Source of the DNA: Competibacter_A sp037045685
GTDB lineage: Bacteria > Pseudomonadota > Gammaproteobacteria > Competibacterales > Competibacteraceae
Direction of reading: 5' to 3'
Length of the DNA: 64,000 bases
Assembly: GCA_037045685.1 (NCBI GenBank)
Contig: JBAOII010000024.1
Span: 1-64,000 of the forward strand
Of the stretch, positions 7,190 through 15,319 are shown piece by piece (position 1 is the stretch's first letter; each line of letters opens with the position of its first letter). The notes beneath the pieces are model-generated. The model saw only the letters and a program-made list of their open reading frames with translations. It did no database searches and was not told the DNA's origin. The position numbers and the translations under genes were made by a program.

Positions 7190-10097
7190 ATGAAGTCGAG
7201 GCCAAATTTTACACTTCAGTCGCTGGCTATTCTTGCCATTTTCTGTTGCCTCTCCCTGATCTTGCCTTGTTCGGTCGCTCTTGCAACGCCGCTGGCCCGC
7301 CTGGAATCGCCCGCGCCGGAGGCGTTTCTCCGCAGCGGCATCGCCCTGATTCGGGGCTGGTCCTGCGACGCGGGCCGGGTGGAAGTGAGCATCGACGGCG
7401 GGCCGCTGCTGGCCACCGCCCAAGGCACCGACCGGCCGGACACCGCCCAAACCTGCGGGCGCACGGACACCGGCTTCGGTCTGATCTACAACTGGAACCG
7501 GGTCGGGGACGGCGTTCACGAGCTGCGCGCCTTCGTCGGCGGCGTGGAATTCGCCGACGTCAACTTCACCGTCGCCACGTTAGGGGGCGAATTCCTGACC
7601 GGCCTGCGGGGCGACTACACCGTGCCGGACTTTCCCGCGCCGGGCGACTCGGCCAAAATCGGCTGGTCGGAACCCCATCAGAATTTCGTGTTCGTCAGCC
7701 CGGTGACGGTCCCGCCAGTCGCCAACCCGCCGAAGCTGTCGGGGGCAGCCCTGGAATCGCCGGTGCAGGGGTCGTCCGAAAGCGGGATCGGCTTGATCCG
7801 GGGCTGGGTCTGCACGGCCGGCAAGGTAGAGGTCAGCCTCGACGGCGGGCCGCTCATGGCGACCGCCCACGGCACCGACCGGCCCGACACGGCGGGAACC
7901 TGCGGGCGCGCGGATACCGGGTTCGGCTTGACCTATCAATTGGAATCGGGCCGGGGACGGGGTCCACAACCTGCGGGCGTTCGCCGATGGCGTGGAATTC
8001 GCCGACGTCAACTTCGCCGTCACCACGCTGGGCGGCGAGTTCCTGACCGGCTTGCTCGACAAGATCCGCCTGCTCGGCTTTCCGAACACCGGCACCGCCG
8101 CTTCCCCTCAAGCCGCCTCGGGAACCGACCCGGCCACCTCCCTGGAATGGTCCGAGCCCGATCAGAATTTCGTGATCACCGCTTCCACCACGACCGGCGC
8201 CAAAATCGCCACCGTGGCCGCCATCACCGACATCCTCAACAAATTCGCGGTCTTGGGAATCGGCTCCAACTTGTCGAACACCCTCGGCGTGCACGCCGTC
8301 AAAGGCGAGCAGGGTCAGCCCACCGCTATCGACGGCGTCACTTGGGCCGATGCCAACAGTGAAACCTGGGCCGATCTGAGTCTGGGAACGGATGGCCTGC
8401 CCAGCGTCTACAAAGACTCGACCGGCGTGGAAGCGCGGCTGGATCAGTTCACCGCCACATCCGTGGTGATCCGCTTTTTCGACAGCGCCGGCCAACCCAA
8501 AGGCGGACCGGTCACCACCCCGATCAACGGCGGCTTGCTGCAAGATCTACAACAGCTCGTCAACCAAGTGCGGGAGGCGTCGGGCGTCGCGGCGCCCCTG
8601 GTGGCCGACAACCCATCGCGGCCCTACGCCAGCCTCATCGGCGCGGATGGCGCGGCATCCGCCGCTCCCGATGCCTTGCGGTTTTCCCTGAACGCGCTGC
8701 TGGTCAAACTGTTCGGGTCGGGCGGCATCGCCGCCGGCGAAACCTTGTGCGCGCTCCAGTCGGCCGCCGCCACGGTCGGGCTCGGCAACGCGATCGCCGC
8801 GACCGGTTGCCAATCCCCGCTGATCACCGATTTTCTGGCGCTGGCTAACACGCCCACTTCTCAGGCGAGCGCCATGGACGCGGCCCTCGACCTGAGATTG
8901 CAACGGTCCTTGCAGTTCGTTCAGGACATCGCGGACGCGCCCTGCGCGCCACCGGGCGACAGCACCGGCTGCCTGATCCCGGCCGCCAGCGCCTTGCGGA
9001 GCATCGCCGCCGCTCCGGTGCGGGAAATTCGGCCCGATCAGCCGTCACCCGACATATCGGTGCCGAACGTCGTCGGTTTAAGCCAAAGCATCGCCGCGAC
9101 CGCGCTCAACAACGCCGGACTAACCGTCGGGTCGATCACCCAGCAGGCCAGCACCACGGTTCCGGCCGGCACCGTCATCCGCCAAAACCCGGCCGCCGGC
9201 GCGTCCGTCGCTCCCGGCTCGGCGGTCGATCTGGTGGTGTCGTCCGGACCGGCCCCGGTCGTTGTCCCCAGCGTGGTCGGTCTGGCCCAAAGCGGCGCCG
9301 CGACCGCGCTCAACAACGCCGGACTAACCGTCGGGTCGATCACCCAGCAGACCAATTCCACGGTTCCCGCCGGCACCGTCATCAGCCAGAATCCCACCGC
9401 CGGCGCGTCCGTCGCTCCCGGCTCGGCGGTCGATCTGGTGGTGTCGTCCGGACCGGCGTCGATCACCGTCCCCAACGTGGTCGGCCTCGCCCAAAACGCC
9501 GCTGCGGCCGCCCTTCAGAAAGCCAATCTGACCGTCGGGTCGATCACCCGGCAAACCAGCACTTCGGTCCCGGCCGGCAGCGTCATCAGCCAGAACCCGG
9601 CCGCCGGCACGTCCGTCGCCCCCGGTTCGGCGGTCGATCTGGTGGTGTCGTCCGGGCCACCGCCCGTCACCGTGCCCAGCGTGGTCGGCCAGACCCAAAA
9701 CGGTGCCGCCGCCGTGCTCCAGAAATCCGGTCTGACCGTTGGGACCGTGACCCAGCAAACCAGCACTTCGGTCCCGGCCGGCAGCGTCATCAGCCAGAAC
9801 CCGGCCGCCGGCACGTCCGTCGCCCCCGGTTCGGCGGTCGATCTGGTGGTGTCCCTGGGGCCGCCCGTCACCGTCCCCAACGTCGTCGGCCAGACTCAGA
9901 GCACCGCCACCGCCGTGCTCCAGAGATTTAATTTGACCGTCGGGTCGGTAACGCGACAAGTCACGCCAGGTGTCGCTCCAGGCATCGTCCTCAGCCAGAA
10001 TCCGGCCGCCGGCACCTCGGTCGCGGCCGGCACGGCGGTCGATCTGGTGGTCTCTGCGGCAAGGATCAACCTTTCCCCCGGCGCGGGAGCGCGCTAA
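7190..10097 (+). CDS. Secreted protein with two N-terminal repeats and five C-terminal PASTA domains, single-base frame break
   Basis: A 968-residue protein once one extra base is removed. Residues 1-32 form a signal peptide (MKSRPNFTLQSLAILAIFCC, cut near VALA-TP). Two homologous repeats follow (about 38-170 and 187-330), each with RGW.C..G+VEVS+DGGPL, GTDRPDTA and GGEFLTGL. A unique region is followed by five tandem PASTA domains of about 67 residues (VPNVVG ... LTVGSITQQ ... AVDLVVSSGP). The frame breaks at 7937: TAT-C-AAT-TGG, where the first repeat reads TAC-AAC-TGG. PASTA domains normally bind muropeptides or beta-lactams on Gram-positive kinases and PBPs; in a secreted Gram-negative protein the role is unknown. 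A GGAG site precedes the start. Confidence 0.75.
9055..10062 (+). repeat. Five tandem ~200-bp PASTA-coding repeats
   Basis: Five direct repeats of about 201-204 bp encode the PASTA domains. Units 1 and 2 share long identical stretches, as do units 3 and 4, while unit 5 is the most diverged. This pattern suggests recent unit-level duplication or recombination between neighbouring units. Such a region is prone to collapse or expansion in assemblies. Confidence 0.9.
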
Positions 10098-10198
10098 TCG
10101 CACCGCCCGGATCGCTCGGTCGGGCGCGGTCTCAGGAGTGGCGTTTTCGCGCGGTCTCTCGAAGTGATCGGCGACCGACAAGGAGGACTCGCTTCCAA

Positions 10199-10221
10199 CC
10201 CCTCTCCCGCTGGGAGAGGGG
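10199..10221. repeat. Second copy of the CCCCTCTCCC inverted repeat
   Basis: CCCCTCTCCC-GCT-GGGAGAGGGG, the same 10-bp inverted repeat found at 1313-1335, lies between the converging PASTA and recC genes. Recurrence in two intergenic gaps supports a dispersed repeat family rather than a gene-specific structure. Confidence 0.6.
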
Positions 10222-10255
10222 AAGGTTTCGCGCATCCGGCAACGGTCAACTCCAA

Positions 10256-13200
10256 TCAGCCTTCCGCTTCCTGGCGAACGTGCGCGAACAGCGGCTCGAA
10301 AACCGCCGCCGCCAATGCCGCGAACTCCGCATCCAGCGGATCGGTATCCCGGTAGGCCAACCGATAATAGGGATCGTCCCGTTCGGCGAAGCCTTGCCGA
10401 AATTCGTCGCCTTCCCAAGCGCCGCCCGCCGCCCGCAGCGCCTTGTCCGCATCCTGCTCCTTGCGGAACCGCTCGACATAAGCCAGCGCGCTTTTCGGGA
10501 AAAAATGCAGCAACCGTCGCGACCCTTCCCAATAAAGCTCCAGCAGCGCTCGGAATTGCAGCTCCGGCTGCTCGACCGGCTCCAAAATCACGTCCTTGTC
10601 TTCCGCCACCCAATGGCTTTGCAGCGCCACTCCCGCCGGCGCCGCCGCGTTCAAGGCCAGATGATGCAGCCAAAGATCCAGATAATCGGCGGCTTTCATG
10701 CTCGCCAGCCGATAGCCCACCCAGCCGGTCGGCGTCAGCCCGGTCAGCCGGTCGGTCAGCCGAAAATCGCCCAGCGCCAAATCCACGTTCAGCCACTCGG
10801 TTTTCCTGCCCGGCAACGCCCGCCCCAAGCGTCCGGCGAACCGCGTCACCCGCGCCCGCGCCTCGGCGAACACGCATTGGCCCACCTGCCCGTGCGGCAA
10901 CGCCCCGCCCGCCCGCACCACTCGCTCGATCTCGGCCGCCGGCCGCCGGTCCAGATGCAATTCCAGCATCTGGTCGACCAGCCGATAGTTCTCCAAGCCA
11001 TCGAGCACGAACGGTTCGCGGGTCGCCAACGCTTCCTCCTCCAGCTCCGGCCGGATGCCCAACCGCTCCCGCAACAGCCAGCGGGCCGGGTTCTTGAAAA
11101 ATCGCGCCAGCCCTTCCAGCGTCACCGCCCGCAGCGCCGGCTCCGGCTCCGGCAGCGCGACGGTCAACAGCGGCGCCGCGTCCCGCTCGCCGCGCCCTGC
11201 CTGGCGACTGGCTTCGACCCATTCCCGCGCGTAGCTGAACAGAGGTCCATCGCCGCCGAAATAGCGCCGGCTGAACGGCTGCAAGGGATGGCGAGTGACC
11301 AGTCGCGCGCTGGGCCGCCCGCCGCCGTCGGCCCGAAAGCTCCGATCCACCACGTCCAGCAACTCGCCGACCAACACCGAGGGCGGCAGCACCGAGTTGT
11401 CGCGGATGCTTTGACCGACATAGCTGAGATACAGGCAGCGGCGGGCCGACAGCAGCGTTTCCAGGAACAGATAGCGGTCGTCCTGCCGCCGGGAACGGTC
11501 GCCGCGCCGGAACCGGGTCGCCATCAGATCGAAACCGACCGGCCGTTGCGGGCGCGGATAAGCGTCGTCGTTCATGCCGATCAGGCACACCACCGGAAAC
11601 GGGATGCTGCGCATCGGCACCATCGCGCAACACGTCACCCCGCCGCCCAGAAACCGCCCCGATTGGCCCTCGACGGCGTTCAGTTGGCCTCGCAGCGCCG
11701 CCTTCACCACCGCCAGGGTGACCGGCTCGCCGAATCCGGCCAGTTCGGCGCTCCCTTTTAACGCCTCCAGCCCGGCGCGAATCAGTTGCAGCTCGTTCTC
11801 CTCGCGCTCGCGGGGCTCGAAGAATTGCTCCAACACCGCGTTCAGATCCGACACCCATTCCGCCAGCGGCCGCCGTTCCCGCAAGCGGGCGTCCAGCCCG
11901 AACAGCGCCTCGGCGAAGCTTTGCAGGCGCCCCAGCGCCAGCGCCGCGCCGCCTTCCACCTCGTCGTAGGGCAGGATGCCGTCGTACAAATCCCGGCCGC
12001 CGCCCGGCAGCGCATAGCCCAGCAGCAACCGGTCCAGGCCGGCCCGCCAAGTGTGTTCGGCGGTGGCGGGCAGCTCCCAGGTGCTCTTGATGTCGGCGTC
12101 GATGCCCCAGCGAATCCCGACCTCTCGGACCCAGCGCCGGATCGACTCCAGGTCGTCCTCCGACAAGCCGAATCGCCGGCGCAGCGCCGGCGGCTCCAGC
12201 AAACCCAACACCTGCGCGGCGTCGAACCGGCCGCCGCCCAGATCCAGCAACGCGAAGAACGCCTCGACCAGCGGGTTTTCGATCCGCACCCCCTGATCGG
12301 CGACGCTGAACGGGATCCGCCGCTCGCGCGGCGCACCGTCGAACACCGCCTCGATCAGCGGCCCGTAGGTCGCGATATCCGGCGCCATCACGATCGCGTC
12401 CGAGGGCCGCAGGTCCGGACACGCCTCGAACAGCGCCAGCAACCGATCGTGCAGCACCTCGACTTCGCGCATCGGGCCGTGGCAAACGTGCACCTGCACC
12501 GAGCGATCGTCCGGCCGCAGCGGCAGCGGCGGACAGTCGGCTCCGCCCCGTTCGCGCAGATGGAGAATGTCGGCCTGCAAGACGTGCAGCACGTCATCGC
12601 CGGCCGGCTCGGCGAAACCGTCCCACTCCACGCGCGGATAGGCGAGCAGCAGATCGAGAAAGTCCCGCCCCTGCTTGCCCAGCGAGGCCAGCAGCGGATT
12701 GCCGACCGTCAGGTACGCCTCGTCCGGGTCGATCTCCTCGCCCAGCCGGGCGAGATCGCGCTCGGCCCGGATATCGCCCCAGTATTCCCGACAGGGATCG
12801 AGCAGGAACAGGTGGATTTCCGCATGCCGCGCCAGCCCGGCCAGCAAATCCAGATACGAGGGCGGCAGCGCGGCCACGCCGACGACGGCGACCCGCTCCG
12901 GCAAGCGGCGGCGGTCGAAATCGCCGCCGGCTAGCGCCGCGGCGAACTGTTCCTGCACCCGCGCCCGATGCGCCGCGCCGCCCCGCGCCAGCCGCCGCCA
13001 CAGCTCGGCTTGCCAGTGATCTTCCTCGCCCGCCTCCCATTTTCCGATCCAGTCGGGCCGATAGATCAGATATTGGTCGAAACAGTCGGCGATGCGATAG
13101 GCCAGCTCGTAGCGGCGAAAATCGTCCTGGCCGTCGCCGAGATAGGCTCGCGGCGGCTCGAAGCAGGGGGTTTGCTCCAGATTCCGCAGCAGGTCCATCG

Positions 13201-13480
13201 TGCGCCAAACCAGCGCGGGCTTGTCGAAGCTGGAGGTCGGCGGCAACTGGCGCAGCACCGCCCGGCTCATCTCCCACAGAAACGTGGCCGGAAACCGCCA
13301 GTTCAGGTTGGCGCAAACGCCCAGCCGGTCGGCCAGGCGCAGCGCCAGCCAGCGGGCCATGCCGTTGCTTTGGACCACGACGACCTCTCCCGCCAGCGGC
13401 GAACGCAGCGGTCGCCGCAGCAGCTCGGTCAAGCGGTCGGCCAGAATTTCGAGACGGTTGCTTCGATGCGTGTGAAACAT
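10256..13480 (-). CDS. recC: Exodeoxyribonuclease V subunit gamma (RecC)
   Basis: This 1074-residue protein is the RecC subunit of RecBCD, which processes double-strand breaks and recognises Chi. It starts MFHTHRSNRLEILADRLTEL and has the inactive-helicase landmarks VVVQSNGMARWLALRLA, FPATFLWEMSRAVL, ALPPSYLDLLAGLA, IVMAPDIATYGPLIEAVF and PVVCLIGMNDDAYPR, followed by a C-terminal nuclease-like region. The length is close to typical RecC. recB and recD are not adjacent on the downstream side, where the PASTA gene converges. The 165 bases upstream separate it from the DciA-like gene on the same strand. Confidence 0.95.
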   Translation of the reverse strand: MFHTHRSNRLEILADRLTELLRRPLRSPLAGEVVVVQSNGMARWLALRLADRLGVCANLNWRFPATFLWEMSRAVLRQLPPTSSFDKPALVWRTMDLLRNLEQTPCFEPPRAYLGDGQDDFRRYELAYRIADCFDQYLIYRPDWIGKWEAGEEDHWQAELWRRLARGGAAHRARVQEQFAAALAGGDFDRRRLPERVAVVGVAALPPSYLDLLAGLARHAEIHLFLLDPCREYWGDIRAERDLARLGEEIDPDEAYLTVGNPLLASLGKQGRDFLDLLLAYPRVEWDGFAEPAGDDVLHVLQADILHLRERGGADCPPLPLRPDDRSVQVHVCHGPMREVEVLHDRLLALFEACPDLRPSDAIVMAPDIATYGPLIEAVFDGAPRERRIPFSVADQGVRIENPLVEAFFALLDLGGGRFDAAQVLGLLEPPALRRRFGLSEDDLESIRRWVREVGIRWGIDADIKSTWELPATAEHTWRAGLDRLLLGYALPGGGRDLYDGILPYDEVEGGAALALGRLQSFAEALFGLDARLRERRPLAEWVSDLNAVLEQFFEPREREENELQLIRAGLEALKGSAELAGFGEPVTLAVVKAALRGQLNAVEGQSGRFLGGGVTCCAMVPMRSIPFPVVCLIGMNDDAYPRPQRPVGFDLMATRFRRGDRSRRQDDRYLFLETLLSARRCLYLSYVGQSIRDNSVLPPSVLVGELLDVVDRSFRADGGGRPSARLVTRHPLQPFSRRYFGGDGPLFSYAREWVEASRQAGRGERDAAPLLTVALPEPEPALRAVTLEGLARFFKNPARWLLRERLGIRPELEEEALATREPFVLDGLENYRLVDQMLELHLDRRPAAEIERVVRAGGALPHGQVGQCVFAEARARVTRFAGRLGRALPGRKTEWLNVDLALGDFRLTDRLTGLTPTGWVGYRLASMKAADYLDLWLHHLALNAAAPAGVALQSHWVAEDKDVILEPVEQPELQFRALLELYWEGSRRLLHFFPKSALAYVERFRKEQDADKALRAAGGAWEGDEFRQGFAERDDPYYRLAYRDTDPLDAEFAALAAAVFEPLFAHVRQEAEG

Positions 13481-13645
13481 GGTCCTGTCCGGGGAAGGGG
13501 GAAGCGCCGCGAACGGCCCCCGAGATAAACGGTCGATCTTGCGCCCGCGATCCGACCATTCCCGGATCGGACCATTCGGCCGAGCTGGCCCGAACGGCGT
13601 GGGATCGAGAGGTGTTTTGCCCGGCCTCTCCCGGCAAGCGGCTCG

Positions 13646-14371
13646 CTACCGGCCGCGTTCGGGCGCTGCCCGGGCCGGATCGGCGTGAGCCGCCAGCCGC
13701 CGCAAGGCCGCGCCCAGCCGCTCGTCGGACAAATTGCGGGCGGCGACTTCCAGCAATTTGGCGTTCCGCTCGGTCAGCGTCATCGGGGGTCGGGACGGAG
13801 GCGGCAGCGCGGCGGGCACCACCCGGATGTGCGGCTTGGGGAGCGCAAACCCCAATTCCTGGCCCAGCGTTTCGCGGATGTTGTGGAGCGCGTAGCGCAA
13901 TCGGGTGGCCCAGCTCGACGAGTCGGCATGAACGACCCACCCGTCCTCATCCAGACGGATCAGCACCGCGTGGTCGCGCAGATGCGGCGGCAGGTAGGCC
14001 CGAAAAATCCGACTCAGCCGAACCAGCCGGTCAGCCCGCGCCATCAGCTCGCCCAACGGCCCGCGCTGGCGGGATAACGCTTCGCCCACGGTGGGAATAG
14101 CGCTTTTGGCGACCCGTTGGGGCGGCACTGTCGGGGATTCGCTGGAGCGGGAAATCTTGTCCGGCGCATCCTGCCGGCTCGGCATCGGTTCCAGCCGCCG
14201 GGCGTAACCGGGCGCGGCTTCGGCCACGAAGCCGGCGGGCTTGCCCGGCGTCGCCGCTGCGGGCGCGGCGGCCGGAACCGGCGCGGCGGGCGGGCCATAA
14301 CCCCGCAGCATCTTCAGGAGTTGCGAGGTGTGCCGCCGGGCGGACGCGCGGGCGTCGTCGGACTCAGCCAC
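13646..14371 (-). CDS. DUF721 / DciA-like protein
   Basis: This 241-residue protein has a Pro/Ala-rich N-terminal half (residues about 25-95) and a DUF721 domain in the C-terminal half. The domain includes LMARADRLVRLSRIFRAYLP, GWVVHADSSSWATRLRYAL and PHIRVVPA, the DciA pattern. DciA proteins help load the replicative DnaB helicase in bacteria without DnaC. The start is GTG at 14371, which overlaps the end of mobA by eight bases and suggests translational coupling. The usual DciA neighbourhood (secA/lpxC) is absent here. Whether this is the functional helicase loader or a paralogue cannot be decided from this window. Confidence 0.8.
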   Translation of the reverse strand: MAESDDARASARRHTSQLLKMLRGYGPPAAPVPAAAPAAATPGKPAGFVAEAAPGYARRLEPMPSRQDAPDKISRSSESPTVPPQRVAKSAIPTVGEALSRQRGPLGELMARADRLVRLSRIFRAYLPPHLRDHAVLIRLDEDGWVVHADSSSWATRLRYALHNIRETLGQELGFALPKPHIRVVPAALPPPSRPPMTLTERNAKLLEVAARNLSDERLGAALRRLAAHADPARAAPERGR

Positions 14372-15005
14372 GCTCGGGCGCCTCCGCGAGAGCGGGTTTG
14401 CCGGCGACCGCCCAGCCCGATTCTAGCCGCGACAACTCCTCGGGCGTGTTGAGGTTGCGGAACGGCGCCAGGGCATCGGGAAATTCCGCTCGCGCCGGCC
14501 GGTGCCGGCGCAACCAGCGACCGGCGTCGCCTTCGCCCGTCGCCAGATAGGACGCCAGATCGTCCCGCAGAGCCGCCGGCAACAGCGCGAACACGGGCTG
14601 CCAAAACCCCGCGTGGAACGCCACCGCCAGCGCGGCGCGCTCGCGCTCCACAGCCCCGATCATCCGCCGCGCGTAATCCGGTGGCAGGACGGGCGAATCG
14701 CAGGGCGCGGTCAGCACATAAGCCGTCCCGGCCGCGCGCAGCGCCGCCAGAATACCCGCCAGCGGACCTCGATACCGCTCGGGCTCCTCGTCCTGAACCA
14801 CCCGACAACCGAACCGCCGATACGCCTCCAGGTTGCGGTTGGCGCTGATCAGGACCTCCGCCACCTGAGGCCGCAAGCTCCGGACGGCGTGCGCGACCAG
14901 CGGCTCGCCGGCCAGCGCCAGCAAGCCCTTGTCGCGGCCGCCCATCCGTTCGGCGCGGCCGCCGGCGAGAACCACCCCGGTCAGCGGACCGACCCCATCG
15001 GCCAT
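14364..15005 (-). CDS. mobA: Molybdenum cofactor guanylyltransferase
   Basis: MobA adds GMP to molybdopterin to make the MGD cofactor of DMSO-reductase-type enzymes. The 213-residue product has the nucleotidyltransferase start GVVLAGGRAERMGGRDKGLL, then LISANRN and LTAPCDSPVLP, and a C-terminal FRNLNTPEEL typical of MobA. The open frame extends 29 codons upstream, but ATG 15005 gives the family N-terminus. Its 3' end overlaps the DciA-like gene by eight bases on the same strand. No other molybdenum genes are in the window. Confidence 0.93.
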   Translation of the reverse strand: MADGVGPLTGVVLAGGRAERMGGRDKGLLALAGEPLVAHAVRSLRPQVAEVLISANRNLEAYRRFGCRVVQDEEPERYRGPLAGILAALRAAGTAYVLTAPCDSPVLPPDYARRMIGAVERERAALAVAFHAGFWQPVFALLPAALRDDLASYLATGEGDAGRWLRRHRPARAEFPDALAPFRNLNTPEELSRLESGWAVAGKPALAEAPERG

Positions 15006-15319
15006 CACGGCGATTTCCGGGAAACCCGGCCGACGGGCGCTCCAGCCGCCGCGCGATCCGGCATCATCCCCTGCTCGGGATATCGATCCCACGCTGGTCG
15101 GAAGACCATCATCACCCTCTTGATCGGCGCTGCCACCAGCGCCCGCTATCGGCGGAAGTCTCTACCCTGGAAGGGATTTTGTACAGCCTGTGGCGGGCCA
15201 GGCGCCCAAAAAAACAGCCCTCGCCCCGCTCCTCTCCCGCAGAGCGATGAGGGGTTGCCGTTCGTTTCATTCAGATCGGCCGAGCCTGGGCGGTTCCGTG
15301 GTCCCGGCTCTCGTCTCGT

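Noticed and set aside
9324..12485. Very long minus-strand frame (1053 codons) running through recC and antisense to the PASTA repeats
   Set aside because: It overlaps recC in another frame over most of its length and its Arg/Gly/Ala-rich translation resembles no family. GC-rich codon bias of recC and the repeats keeps it open.
15223..15254. Third full copy of the CCCCTCTCCC inverted repeat
   Set aside because: Only one arm and part of the other are recognisable and the pairing is poor, so it was mentioned but not counted as a copy.
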